A stretch of DNA of 64,000 bases from Kribbella pratensis (GTDB lineage Bacteria > Actinomycetota > Actinomycetes > Propionibacteriales > Kribbellaceae), in NCBI RefSeq assembly GCF_004365355.1, contig NZ_SODP01000001.1:1123473-1187472 (forward strand). Reading direction: 5' to 3'. Position 1 is the first letter of the stretch, and every line of letters begins with the position of its first letter. A program made the translations under genes and the position numbers. The notes beneath the pieces were generated by a model. That model did no database searches. It was not told the origin of the DNA and worked only from the letters and a program-made list of their open reading frames with translations. Of this stretch, positions 1 to 8,919 are shown one piece after another.

Positions 1-2085
1 ACCGGCCGGCTGGTAACGCTGACCGGGCCGGGCGGTGTCGGTAAGACCCGGCTCGGGCTGCGGACCGCGGCGCAGGTCGCCCGGACGTTCCCGGACGGCG
101 TCTGGCTGGCGGAGCTCGCGGTCGTGCAGGACCCGGCCGATCTCGCCCGGACGGTCAGCGCGGCGTTCGGGCTTCGGGACGCGGACGACGATCCCGTCGG
201 CCGACTGACCAAGTATCTGGAGGACCGGGCGCTGCTGCTGGTTCTGGACAACTGCGAGCATCTGCGCGACGCGTGCGCCGAGCTGATCGAGCTGCTCCTC
301 AAGGCAGCGCCCGGGATCCGCGTGCTCGCGACCAGCCGGCAGCGTCTCGGCGTACGCGGCGAGCGGGTGTACTCGGTGCAGCCGCTCGCGGAGATCACCG
401 AACTGTTCGAGGACCGGGCAGCCGCCGTGGGCTGCAGGATCGACGCCGCCGACCGGGCACAAGTCGTGGAGATCTGCCGCCGGCTGGACGGGATCCCGCT
501 CGCCGTCGAGCTGGCCGCTGCCTGGTTGCGGGTGCTCTCGGTCGACGACCTGCTGGCGCGGATGGAGACGCTGGCACCGGGCCGAGCAGAGATCCTGGAC
601 TGGAGCTGGGAGCTCTGCACGCCGGCGGAGCGGTTGCTCTGGTCCCGTTTGTCCGCGTTCGTGGGCGGCTTCGACCTCGCGGCCGCGGAGTCGGTCTCTT
701 GTGCGGACCTCGAGGTGCTCTCCGGTCTGGTCGACAAGTCCATCGTGCAGTCCGTCGGCGGACGTCTCCAGCTGTTGGAGACGGTCCGCCAGTACGGCTT
801 GGAGCGGCTGCGGGCGGACGGCTCGGCGGACGCCGTACGCGTGCTGCACCGGGACCACTACCTGCGACTGGCCGAGCGGTACAGCCGGGACTGGACCCGC
901 GCGAACGCACAGATCGAGGCGCACCGGTTCACGGAGCCGGAGCATGCCAATCTCCGGGCGGCTCTCGAGTTCAGCCTGAGCACACCGGGCCAGGAGGCGA
1001 CCGGGCTGCGGTTGGTCGTCGCTCTGCACTACCACTGGTTGTTCTGCGGACACCCGGCTGAGGGCCGGCACTGGCTCGAGCGCGCATTGGAGCAGAATCC
1101 GGGGCCGAGCCATGACCGCGCGCAGGCGTTGTGGATGTGTGCCTTCGCGCGTTGCCTGACCGGTTACGCCTCGACCGTCCGTCCCTACGGCGTCGAGGCT
1201 GAGGCCTGGGCACGGGACAACGGCGACGACGAGGTGCTCGCCCACGCCCTGCTGGTGCTGGGAGGCTACTGGTTCCTGACCGGGGACGGTTCGCGATGCG
1301 AGCCGCTGTTCGAGCAGGCGATCGAGCTGTTGGAGGCCACCGGCCGCCCGAGCAGTGTGCTGCTTCAGCTGCACTCGGCGCTTGCCCAGCCGTATGTCTG
1401 GCAGGGACGCGCCTTGGAGGGTTTGGAGCTGGCCCGGCGCGGGCTGGAACTGTGTGAGGCCAGCGGCGAGCAGTTTGCCCGGAGCAGCCTGCTGTTCGCG
1501 CGTTCGCTGGCTCAGTGGGCGTTGGAAGCGTACGCCGAGGCGGAGGCTGGACTCGTCGAGGCCGTCAAGCTGGCCCGCACGTTCAACGACGTACTCGGAA
1601 CGGTCATCGCGGTCGAGGTTCTCTGCTGGGTGAAGGCTGCCCAGGGAGAGCACAGCCGTGCGGCTGAGCTGCTGGGGATCGCGGACCGGATCTGGTCGAC
1701 CGGAGGCGCGAGCCCGATGCTGGGGTCACTCCACATGCGCGAGGCACACGACACCTGCGCGGCCGAGGTCAGCGAGGCTCTGGGCGCCGAGCGGTACCGG
1801 GTCGCCTTCGAGCGTGGGGCAGCGTTGGCGGCAGACTTCGACCGCGCGATCACGGCTGTCGTCGGCGCTGGACCGGCTTCGGTGGGTTCCGGCCGGACAG
1901 GTGGTCCGTTGAGCGCCCGGGAAGAGCAGGTGGCCGAGCTGGTGGGGCAGGGGATGACGAACAAGGAGATCGCTGCCCGCCTGGTCATCAGCCGGCGGAC
2001 AGCCGAGTCTCATGTCGTGCACATCCTGGACAAGCTGGGGTTCAGTACGCGCAGTCAGATCGCGTCGTGGGTGGCTCAGCGGTGA
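1..2085 (+). CDS. LuxR-family ATPase transcriptional regulator (5' end missing)
   Basis: The reading frame is open from the first base, so the N-terminus lies outside the window. It opens with a P-loop (GPGGVGKTR), then an NB-ARC-type segment with LVLDNCEHL as Walker B and a LATSRQRL sensor motif. A long helical TPR-like middle follows. The last 60 residues are a LuxR-type helix-turn-helix (LSAREEQVAELVGQGMTNKE). This is the architecture of large ATP-binding LuxR regulators, which use a nucleotide-dependent switch to control DNA binding. The inducer and targets cannot be told from the sequence. It ends 111 nt before the convergent aminotransferase gene. Confidence 0.9.
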   Translation, partial: TGRLVTLTGPGGVGKTRLGLRTAAQVARTFPDGVWLAELAVVQDPADLARTVSAAFGLRDADDDPVGRLTKYLEDRALLLVLDNCEHLRDACAELIELLLKAAPGIRVLATSRQRLGVRGERVYSVQPLAEITELFEDRAAAVGCRIDAADRAQVVEICRRLDGIPLAVELAAAWLRVLSVDDLLARMETLAPGRAEILDWSWELCTPAERLLWSRLSAFVGGFDLAAAESVSCADLEVLSGLVDKSIVQSVGGRLQLLETVRQYGLERLRADGSADAVRVLHRDHYLRLAERYSRDWTRANAQIEAHRFTEPEHANLRAALEFSLSTPGQEATGLRLVVALHYHWLFCGHPAEGRHWLERALEQNPGPSHDRAQALWMCAFARCLTGYASTVRPYGVEAEAWARDNGDDEVLAHALLVLGGYWFLTGDGSRCEPLFEQAIELLEATGRPSSVLLQLHSALAQPYVWQGRALEGLELARRGLELCEASGEQFARSSLLFARSLAQWALEAYAEAEAGLVEAVKLARTFNDVLGTVIAVEVLCWVKAAQGEHSRAAELLGIADRIWSTGGASPMLGSLHMREAHDTCAAEVSEALGAERYRVAFERGAALAADFDRAITAVVGAGPASVGSGRTGGPLSAREEQVAELVGQGMTNKEIAARLVISRRTAESHVVHILDKLGFSTRSQIASWVAQR

Positions 2086-2196
2086 TGTCCGTCATTCCCG
2101 CGTCGGCGCTGGATGTCCGGCTTGGAAGTGAGGACGGCCTGCGGGCGTCGGCTGCTCACCTTTCGCAGGCGTGCTCCTGAGCAGTAGGAGGCTGGG

Positions 2197-3561
2197 TCAC
2201 CAGATCCGCGGAGCGTCGAGGTCGCGGGGGTCGTCGGACGGCTGACAGCCGTGCGCGGTCTCCGCGTACTCCGCCCGCGGACCACTCGTGGCCAGCGTGC
2301 GTACTGCGTCGACAAGCCGATCCACGTGCTCGCGCGTCGTCCCGAGGCCGAGGCTGGCGCGGACCGCCGTACCGTGCTCGGGGGAGTCGGCGAGGAGATG
2401 GCCGACGAGCGGGTGCGCGCAGAACTTGCCGTCGCGTACGCCGACGCCGTACTCCGCGCTGAGGGCCGCGGAAACCAGCGTGGAGGTCAGACCGGCGATC
2501 GTGAAGCACACCGTGCCGACCCGGTCCGCGTCCTCACCGAAGATCGAGTACGTCGTGACGTTGTCGATCTGGGCCAGCCCGGTCCGCAGACGGGCCAGCA
2601 GGCTGCGCTCGTGCTGCTCGATCGCGTCGCGGTGCTTGCTGATCGCGGCGCAGGCACTCGCCAGAGCAATCGCTCCGATGACGTTGGGGGAGCCGCCCTC
2701 GTGCCGCGCCGGACCGGTCGCCCACACCACGGTGTCCTCGGTGACGGCATGCGTCGCGCCACCGCCGTACAGGTAGGGATCTGCGGCGTCGAGCCAGTCG
2801 GAGCGACCGATCAGCGCACCGGCGCCGTACGGCGCGTAGAGCTTGTGACCCGACAGCGCGACCCAGTCGACATCCAGGGTGGAGATGTCGACCGGACGGT
2901 GCGGCGCCAGCTGTGCCGCGTCCAGACAAACTCGTGCACCGTGGGCCTTGGCCACCTTGGCGATCTCCGCGATCGGGAAGATCTCGCCAGTGACGTTCGA
3001 GGCGCCGGTGATCACGACGAGGCGCGGACCCTCAGGCGCCTGGCGGAGTGCGTCGGCGACGCTCGTCACGGCATCGGTCTGGCTGGTCGGCGCTGTGAGG
3101 CGAACAGTCCGCTCCGCCGGCCAGGGGAGAAGCGCGGCGTGGTGCTCGGACTCGAACACGATCACGGTCGCGTCCGCCGGCACCGCACGGGCCAGCAGGT
3201 TGAGCGCGTCGGTGGTCTGCCGGGTGAAGATCACCTGGTCGTCGGAGCGCGCGCCGACGAAGGCGTGCACCTCTTCGCGAGCCCGCTCGTACCACTGTGT
3301 GGTGATGCGCGACGCGTATCCGTTGCCACGGTGCACCGACGCGTACGACGGCAGCGCCGCCTCCACGCTGGCCCGCACCGACTCCAGGCACGGCGCGCTG
3401 GCACCGTGGTCGAAGTTCGCGTAGTCCGTGACCCGGCCGTCGGACAGCGGGACCAGGAGGTCCGATCCGACCGTGGCGGGGATGCTGCCGGTGACGAGGC
3501 GGGCGACCGTCGGCCGCGCAGTCGTCGTGCTGGCAGGCTCGAGGATGGACAAGATCGACAT
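2197..3561 (-). CDS. Class V aminotransferase / cysteine desulfurase-like PLP enzyme
   Basis: A 454-residue fold-type I PLP enzyme. The PLP lysine lies in LSGHKLYAPYGAGAL, preceded by VCLDAAQ with the cofactor-binding Asp and Gln. Near the C-terminus GVGVRDGKFCAHP holds a cysteine where SufS-type desulfurases have RxGxxCAxP, so sulfur mobilisation from cysteine or a related thiol compound is likely. The ATG has GGGAG 8 nt upstream and follows directly after a SAM-IV riboswitch, which places the enzyme in sulfur or methionine metabolism. There is no sufBCD neighbour, so it is probably not the Fe-S assembly desulfurase. EgtE-like C-S lyase activity is an alternative. Confidence 0.85.
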   Translation of the reverse strand: MSILSILEPASTTTARPTVARLVTGSIPATVGSDLLVPLSDGRVTDYANFDHGASAPCLESVRASVEAALPSYASVHRGNGYASRITTQWYERAREEVHAFVGARSDDQVIFTRQTTDALNLLARAVPADATVIVFESEHHAALLPWPAERTVRLTAPTSQTDAVTSVADALRQAPEGPRLVVITGASNVTGEIFPIAEIAKVAKAHGARVCLDAAQLAPHRPVDISTLDVDWVALSGHKLYAPYGAGALIGRSDWLDAADPYLYGGGATHAVTEDTVVWATGPARHEGGSPNVIGAIALASACAAISKHRDAIEQHERSLLARLRTGLAQIDNVTTYSIFGEDADRVGTVCFTIAGLTSTLVSAALSAEYGVGVRDGKFCAHPLVGHLLADSPEHGTAVRASLGLGTTREHVDRLVDAVRTLATSGPRAEYAETAHGCQPSDDPRDLDAPRIW

Positions 3562-3574
3562 GCTGCTGCTCCCA

Positions 3575-3692
3575 GGAAGTCCGCACTTGCCGAGCGGGGT
3601 ATCCGCACGGCCTGGTCTTCACCCGGGGCACCCCACCGCGGAGGAGGGTTGCCGGCCAGCGAGCCGGGGCTTGTCGCTGACACTCATGACCT
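3575..3692 (-). promoter_or_regulatory. SAM-IV riboswitch
   Basis: Read on the minus strand, the 5' UTR of the aminotransferase gene begins GGTCATGAGTG and closes its P1 helix with GAAGACC near 3611-3618. Between these lie the conserved blocks CAAGCCCCGGCT, GCTGGCCGGCAACCCTCC, GCGGTGGGGTGCC and CCGGGTGA. Downstream, CGGCAAGTGCGG matches the 3' pseudoknot part of the actinobacterial SAM-IV family. These match the SAM-IV sequence almost base for base. The class binds S-adenosylmethionine and normally lowers expression of sulfur metabolism genes. I did not identify the expression platform. Confidence 0.92.
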
Positions 3693-3789
3693 GCCGAGTA
3701 CGGTAACGAACCGGCCACGAGGACCGCCAGTGCCTATCTCATATTCCGGGACTAGCGCACATATTCTGAGACGGCGCACACTGGTGGGC

Positions 3790-4158
3790 ATGATCGGACG
3801 ACTGCACCACCTCGCGATCGACTGCCCGGAGCCGCTCGAACTGGCGCGGTTCTACTCGGCGCTGCTCGGCAAGCCCATCACCTACCAGAGCGACGACTGG
3901 GTGGTTGTCGCCGACAACGACCACACCTCAGGCCTGGGCTTCCAGCGCGCCGTCGATCATCGGCGCCCGCAGTGGCCGGACCCGGAGCGGCCACAGCAGA
4001 TGCATCTCGACGTCATGGTCGACGACGTAGAGGCGGCCGGGCCGGAGGTGCTCGCACTCGGCGCCCGGAAGCTCGCCGGGACGGTGTACGAGGATCCGGC
4101 CGGTCACCCGTTCTGTCTGATCCCGCGCCCGGGCTGGGCTCCGCCGGTGAACGCCTGA
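3790..4158 (+). CDS. VOC-family (glyoxalase-like) protein
   Basis: A 122-residue single vicinal-oxygen-chelate domain. It starts IGRLHHLAIDCPEPLELARFY, has the central MHLDVMVDDVEAA strand, and ends with DPAGHPFCLIPRPGW, typical of small actinobacterial glyoxalase-like proteins. H at the first strand, H in MHLDV and E in the central region could bind metal. The substrate is unknown. The start chosen is the ATG at 3790; an in-frame GTG two codons earlier is possible. It is divergent from the riboswitch-controlled gene. Confidence 0.85.
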   Translation: MIGRLHHLAIDCPEPLELARFYSALLGKPITYQSDDWVVVADNDHTSGLGFQRAVDHRRPQWPDPERPQQMHLDVMVDDVEAAGPEVLALGARKLAGTVYEDPAGHPFCLIPRPGWAPPVNA

Positions 4159-4200
4159 TCGATTTCGCCGTCGGCGTTGCTGACGTGTTGGATGGGCGCC

Positions 4201-4731
4201 ATGACGTTGGATGCCGCTGTGTGGAGAGCACCTGCTGTCGAGCGACCGGATGGCTCGCTGACCGCACCCGAACGCGAGCTGCTGCAGGGCTATCTGAACT
4301 TCTATCGCACCACGCTGCTGTTCAAGTGCGCCGGGCTGACCGCCGAACAGCTGGCCGAGCGGCCGTCACCGCCGTCCAACCTGTCGCTGCTCGGCCTGAT
4401 CCGGCACCTCACCAAGGTCGAGCGGATCTGGTTCCGCATCCACTTCGCCGATGCACCGGCCGAGCCGCTGTTCGCGCCCGAGCTCGGCAAGGACTCGGAC
4501 TTCGAGCTGATCGACCCGGCCGACGCGCAGGCGGCGTACGAAGGCCTGATCGCGGAGTGGAAGCTCTCCGACGAGGCCGCCGCCGATCACTCGCTGGACG
4601 ACCGCTTCACGTTCGGCGGGACCGAGTCGACGCTGCGGATGATCTACATCCACCTGATCGGTGAGTACGGCCGGCACTGCGGCCACGCCGACCTCTTGCG
4701 AGAGCAACTCGACGGCACAACGGGCGCGTAA
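4201..4731 (+). CDS. DinB-like / DUF664 protein
   Basis: About 176 residues, nearly the whole length being a DinB-like four-helix bundle of the DUF664 type: ERELLQGYLNFYRTTLL, then LIRHLTKVERIWFR with a metal-ligand histidine, and IHLIGEYGRHCGHADLLRE near the end with the remaining histidines. Some relatives are mycothiol-dependent enzymes, others are of unknown function. In-frame ATGs at 4192 and 4201 are both plausible. It follows the VOC gene by 42 nt and may share its transcript. Confidence 0.85.
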   Translation: MTLDAAVWRAPAVERPDGSLTAPERELLQGYLNFYRTTLLFKCAGLTAEQLAERPSPPSNLSLLGLIRHLTKVERIWFRIHFADAPAEPLFAPELGKDSDFELIDPADAQAAYEGLIAEWKLSDEAAADHSLDDRFTFGGTESTLRMIYIHLIGEYGRHCGHADLLREQLDGTTGA

Positions 4732-4749
4732 CACGACCTCCAGCACTTC

Positions 4750-4761
4750 TAGGCTGCCGCC
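4750..4761 (+). promoter_or_regulatory. -10 element, leaderless promoter of the DUF4184 gene
   Basis: TAGGCT lies 6 nt before the GTG at 4762, so transcription should begin at or next to the start codon. There is no Shine-Dalgarno sequence, which fits leaderless translation. Confidence 0.4.
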
Positions 4762-5547
4762 GTGCCGTTCACCCTCGTCCACCCCGCGGCCGTCCTTCCA
4801 CTGATCCGGCGGCCCTTCGTGGCCTCGGCCCTGGTCGCCGGCGCAGTGGCTCCGGATCTGCTGTACGTCGACCCGATCTACCGGCTCGCCACGCAGCACA
4901 TCAACGGCAACTTCACGCTGACCCTCACCCACGAGTTCACCTCGGCGCTCTGGCTCGATCCGCTCCTGGCGCTCCTGATGCTCGGGATCTACAACGTCGT
5001 CGTCAGGCGCCCGCTCACCGCACTGGCTCCCGCGGCCCTCGCCGCGCGCCTCCCGGCTGCCCCTTCCGTGGGCCGGGCCACGCTCGTGTGGAGCCTCGTG
5101 TCTGCGATCCTCGGCGCAATGACCCACGTCGTGTGGGATTCCTTCACCCACGGTGACGGGTACTTCGTCCGACACTTCCCCGGGGTCTTCCGCGCCGCAG
5201 TGACGCCGGCGTGGGACGTGAACCGCATCCTCCAGTACGTCAGCACGCTCGGCGGCTGCCTCGTCCTGGCCATCTGGCTCTACCGCTGGTACCGCCGTAC
5301 GACGCCGTCGGTCACTCCCGGTGACCTCGTCGCGCCGCGATTTCGGTACGCGGCGGTCCTCTTCGGTCTGCTGCTGGCCGCCACGGGCGCCATCGTCGAA
5401 ATCGGTCGCGCCGACGGCGAGCTGAGCGGCGAGACGGCCGTTCGGCTCGCGCTTTCCGGTCTCGTCTCCGGCGGGCTCGCGGCGGTCGCGTCGTACGTGG
5501 TCGTCTGGCACCTGATGCGCTTCCGGAGGCGCGTGGTCACGCTGTGA
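4762..5547 (+). CDS. DUF4184 family membrane protein
   Basis: A 261-residue integral membrane protein beginning MPFTLVHPAAVLPLIRRPF, the N-terminal signature of DUF4184. HPAAVLP and the later THVVWDSFTHGDG are conserved His/Asp-containing segments. Hydrophobic stretches occur near residues 15-30, 60-80, 110-130, 160-175, 195-215 and 230-250. The family is functionally uncharacterised; the His/Asp pattern resembles membrane metal-dependent hydrolases, which is speculation. The GTG start is supported by the -10 hexamer 6 nt upstream. Confidence 0.85.
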   Translation: MPFTLVHPAAVLPLIRRPFVASALVAGAVAPDLLYVDPIYRLATQHINGNFTLTLTHEFTSALWLDPLLALLMLGIYNVVVRRPLTALAPAALAARLPAAPSVGRATLVWSLVSAILGAMTHVVWDSFTHGDGYFVRHFPGVFRAAVTPAWDVNRILQYVSTLGGCLVLAIWLYRWYRRTTPSVTPGDLVAPRFRYAAVLFGLLLAATGAIVEIGRADGELSGETAVRLALSGLVSGGLAAVASYVVVWHLMRFRRRVVTL

Positions 5548-5584
5548 CGCTACGGATGGGGCAGCGTGATCGGCGTGTGACACG

Positions 5585-5620
5585 TGGGACTCAAGGGGTT
5601 ATCGGGGTAGCCTGACCAAT
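5585..5620 (+). promoter_or_regulatory. Leaderless ftsK promoter
   Basis: TGGGAC (5585-5590), a 17-nt spacer, then TAGCCT (5608-5613), followed by exactly 7 nt to the ATG at 5621. This predicts a transcript starting at or within a base of the start codon. No Shine-Dalgarno sequence is present. Confidence 0.5.
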
Positions 5621-8239
5621 ATGGCGACCCGCACGTCTTCCCCGGCGCGGGCGCAGAAGTCGGCAGCCAAACGGCCGAGCACGGCTCGTTCGGCTGCTGG
5701 TGGACGCTCCCGTCCGTCCGGCGCCCAGAAGCGTGGGCAGAGCACGAAGCGCGGCGGAACATCCGCGGCGCGGACCAGCACGCCCAAAAACAGCGGACCG
5801 GGCCCGTTCGCGGCCGCCATGCTCGCTCTGTGCCGCGGGGTGGTGAAGGTCTGGATCGGCATCGCCCATCTGCTCGGCAGCATGGTGCGGGGGATCGGCC
5901 ACAGCGCCCGCGACCTGGAGCCCGAGCATCGCCGTGACGGCGCCGGCCTGTTTCTGATCGGCCTGGCGGTCGTAGTCGCTGCCGCGATCTGGTGGGATCT
6001 CCCGGGCGCGGTCGGCAACGGCGTACGCACGGTCGTCGGTGGCAGCATCGGCATGCTCGGTTGGGCGTTGCCATTGATGCTGCTGCTCATCGCTGTCCGC
6101 ACGCTGCGTCACCCGGACCACAATGGGCCCGCGGGTCGTCAGGTGATCGGTTGGACCGCGGTCTGCCTCGGCGTACTGGGCCTGATCCACATCGCCAACG
6201 GTCTGCCCCGGCCGAGCAACCCCGCCGACGGCCCGTTGAGTGCTGCCGGCGGCGCGATCGGGTACTTCATCTCGTCGTTCCTGTCGGACCTACTCACACA
6301 GTACGTCGCTGCGCCGCTGCTCGTCCTGCTCTCGATCTTCGGCGCGCTGGTCATCACCGGTACGCCGGTGTACGCGATCCCGCTGCGGTTCCGCGCGGCC
6401 TTCGACGTACTGATGGGACGTACTGCGCTGCCGGAGGACGCTCCGTCCGTGGTGGCCGCGCCGACCGACGACACTGTCCGGCTGACGCGTAAGCAGCGGC
6501 GTGCGAAGGCAGCAGAGCTCGAGGACGACGGTGAGCCGACGGTCAAGCCGTATGACTCGCCGGTTCTCGAGGGTCGCGAGATCTCCAAGCGCGGCCGCAA
6601 GGCGAAGGCCCAGCCGGTGGATGAAGACGCGTATGACGTCGACAACGCCGAAGCCGCCGCAGCCTCTGAGCCTGCCTTCGAGCCGGCCCCCAGCAAACCG
6701 TCGGCCCCGCCGCCCGAGCCGCCGCCGCACACGCCGCTGCCGCAGCGCGTCGAGCAGCTGAGCCTGTCCGGCGACATCACGTACACGCTGCCCGACGGCC
6801 AGATGCTCAAGCCCGGCTCGGTGCACAAGGCCCGGACCAAGGCGTCCGACCAGGTCGTCGACCGGCTGACCGAGGTCTTCGACCAGTTCGGCATCGACGC
6901 CCAGGTCACCGGCTACACGCGCGGTCCGACCGTCACGCGGTACGAGGTCGAGCTCGGCTCCGCGGTCAAGGTCGAGAAGGTCACCGCGCTGTCGAAGAAC
7001 ATCGCCTACGCGGTGGCCTCGGCCGACGTACGCATCCTGTCGCCGATCCCGGGTAAGTCCGCGATCGGCATCGAGATCCCGAACACCGACAAGGAGATCG
7101 TCAGCCTCGGCGACGTGATCCGTTCGGCGACCGCGCGCAACGACCACCACCCGATGGTGGCCGGCCTGGGCAAGGACGTCGAAGGCGGCTTCGTCGTCGC
7201 GAACATGGCGAAGATGCCGCACCTGCTGGTCGCGGGTGCGACCGGCTCGGGTAAGTCGTCGTTCGTCAACTCGCTGATCACCTCGATCCTGATGCGGGCC
7301 ACGCCCGACGAGGTGCGGATGATCCTCGTCGACCCCAAGCGGGTCGAGCTGAACAACTACGAGGGCATCCCGCACCTGATCACGCCGATCATCACCAACG
7401 CCAAGAAGGCGGCCGAGGCCCTGCAGTGGGTCGTCCGCGAGATGGACATGCGGTACGACGACCTCGCGGCGTTCGGGTTCCGGCACGTCGACGACTTCAA
7501 CAAGGCCGTCCGCGGCGGCAAGGTGAAGCCGCCGCCGGGGTCGGAACGCGTGCTCACGCCGTACCCGTATCTGCTGGTGATCGTCGACGAGCTCGCCGAC
7601 CTGATGATGGTCGCGCCGCGCGACGTCGAGGACTCGATCGTCCGGATCACCCAGCTGGCACGCGCGGCCGGCATCCACCTGGTGCTCGCCACGCAGCGGC
7701 CGTCGGTGGACGTCGTGACCGGTCTGATCAAGGCGAACGTGCCGTCCCGGTTGGCGTTCGCGACCTCGTCGCTGGCCGACAGCCGGGTCATCCTCGACCA
7801 GCCAGGTGCGGAGAAGCTGGTCGGCCAGGGCGACGGTCTGTTCCTGCCGATGGGCGCGAGCAAGCCGATGCGTATCCAGGGCGCGTGGGTCACCGAGTCC
7901 GAGATCCGCGGAGTGGTCGAGCACTGCAAGACGCAGCTCGAGCCGACGTACCGCGAGGACGTCACGGTCGCGGCCGGCCCGAGCAAGGATCTCGACGACG
8001 AGATCGGCGACGATCTCGACCTGGTGGTGCAGGCCGCCGAACTCATCGTTTCCACCCAGTTCGGCTCGACGTCGATGTTGCAGCGTAAGCTCCGCGTCGG
8101 TTTCGCCAAGGCCGGCCGGCTGATGGACATCCTGGAGAGCCGCGGCGTCGTCGGTCCCAGTGAAGGTTCGAAGGCCAGGGACGTCCTGGTCAAGCCTGAC
8201 GACCTAGAGGACTTCATCACCACCCTCCGAGGAGAGTGA
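5621..8239 (+). CDS. ftsK: DNA translocase FtsK/SpoIIIE
   Basis: An 872-residue DNA pump that clears the chromosome from the division septum. A basic, Ser/Ala-rich N-terminus is followed by about four membrane segments (residues 60-250), an acidic and proline-rich linker, then the motor. Walker A (GATGSGKSS) is near residue 538 and Walker B (YLLVIVDELADLMM) near 650, followed by the ATQRPSVDVVTG segment. The C-terminal 60 residues (LIVSTQFGSTSMLQRKLRVG) form the winged-helix gamma domain that reads KOPS-type sequences. Length and order are normal for actinobacterial FtsK. Confidence 0.97.
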   Translation: MATRTSSPARAQKSAAKRPSTARSAAGGRSRPSGAQKRGQSTKRGGTSAARTSTPKNSGPGPFAAAMLALCRGVVKVWIGIAHLLGSMVRGIGHSARDLEPEHRRDGAGLFLIGLAVVVAAAIWWDLPGAVGNGVRTVVGGSIGMLGWALPLMLLLIAVRTLRHPDHNGPAGRQVIGWTAVCLGVLGLIHIANGLPRPSNPADGPLSAAGGAIGYFISSFLSDLLTQYVAAPLLVLLSIFGALVITGTPVYAIPLRFRAAFDVLMGRTALPEDAPSVVAAPTDDTVRLTRKQRRAKAAELEDDGEPTVKPYDSPVLEGREISKRGRKAKAQPVDEDAYDVDNAEAAAASEPAFEPAPSKPSAPPPEPPPHTPLPQRVEQLSLSGDITYTLPDGQMLKPGSVHKARTKASDQVVDRLTEVFDQFGIDAQVTGYTRGPTVTRYEVELGSAVKVEKVTALSKNIAYAVASADVRILSPIPGKSAIGIEIPNTDKEIVSLGDVIRSATARNDHHPMVAGLGKDVEGGFVVANMAKMPHLLVAGATGSGKSSFVNSLITSILMRATPDEVRMILVDPKRVELNNYEGIPHLITPIITNAKKAAEALQWVVREMDMRYDDLAAFGFRHVDDFNKAVRGGKVKPPPGSERVLTPYPYLLVIVDELADLMMVAPRDVEDSIVRITQLARAAGIHLVLATQRPSVDVVTGLIKANVPSRLAFATSSLADSRVILDQPGAEKLVGQGDGLFLPMGASKPMRIQGAWVTESEIRGVVEHCKTQLEPTYREDVTVAAGPSKDLDDEIGDDLDLVVQAAELIVSTQFGSTSMLQRKLRVGFAKAGRLMDILESRGVVGPSEGSKARDVLVKPDDLEDFITTLRGE

Positions 8240-8243
8240 CATC

Positions 8244-8810
8244 GTGACCGCCGCGAGCGCACTGCCCAGGCAGGAACGTTTCGACGTCGACCCCGAGCCC
8301 GTGCCGTTCACCGTGCGGGGATCCCAGAAGGTGCACGGCGGGCTCACCGTCGGCGCCGCGCTGGTCGCGATCGGGTTCGCCGCGTCCGCGTCCACGAGTC
8401 CGACCGGCATTCTGCGCTGGCTCGCCGCGGCAGCCTTCGCCGCTCTCGCACTGGTGTGCGCCCGCGCTCTGACAGTGGGGGAGATGCTGGTCGCCGACGA
8501 CGTCGGCATCCGGCTGCGGATCGGCAGCGAATGGATCGGCACGCGGTGGGAAGACATCGAAGAGGTCACGGTGCTGCAGCGCCGGCATCCGCTCGACGAC
8601 GGGCGGATCGCCGTACATCTGCAGGATCCTGGGCCGATCCTCGGCGCGATGCCGAGCTCGACCCGCAAGACAACTGATGCCAACCGTCGCCTGACGGGAT
8701 CCTCACTCGCGGTACCGTTCGGGTTGACGGCACGGCCGTCGAACGGGGCGGTGGTGCAGGCGTTGCACATGCTTGCGGATGCCAGATGCCCGGTCAGGGA
8801 ACAACTCTGA
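8244..8810 (+). CDS. Membrane protein with two TM segments and a PH-like tail
   Basis: 188 residues starting at a GTG 4 nt after the ftsK stop; GGAGAGTG at the end of ftsK serves as ribosome binding site, so the genes are probably co-transcribed. Two adjacent hydrophobic helices (about residues 33-50 and 57-76) are followed by a soluble part (VADDVGIRLRIGSEWIGTRWEDIEEVTV) resembling bacterial PH-like membrane domains. No enzyme motif is visible. The coupling to ftsK suggests an envelope role, but this is inference. Confidence 0.7.
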   Translation: MTAASALPRQERFDVDPEPVPFTVRGSQKVHGGLTVGAALVAIGFAASASTSPTGILRWLAAAAFAALALVCARALTVGEMLVADDVGIRLRIGSEWIGTRWEDIEEVTVLQRRHPLDDGRIAVHLQDPGPILGAMPSSTRKTTDANRRLTGSSLAVPFGLTARPSNGAVVQALHMLADARCPVREQL

Positions 8811-8919
8811 CTCGCGCGTGACCCCGTCGTACCAAGGCCGTTGACTTGATGTCGGCGGTCCGACCAGGGGCGGCGACAGTCCGCACAGGCGATCGGACGA
8901 ACGGAAGGATGGTGGGGAA

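Noticed and set aside
2251-3789. Long plus-strand open frame joined to the VOC gene
   Set aside because: It is antisense to the aminotransferase and the riboswitch, has Arg/Asp-rich shadow composition, and the VOC domain has its own start at 3790.
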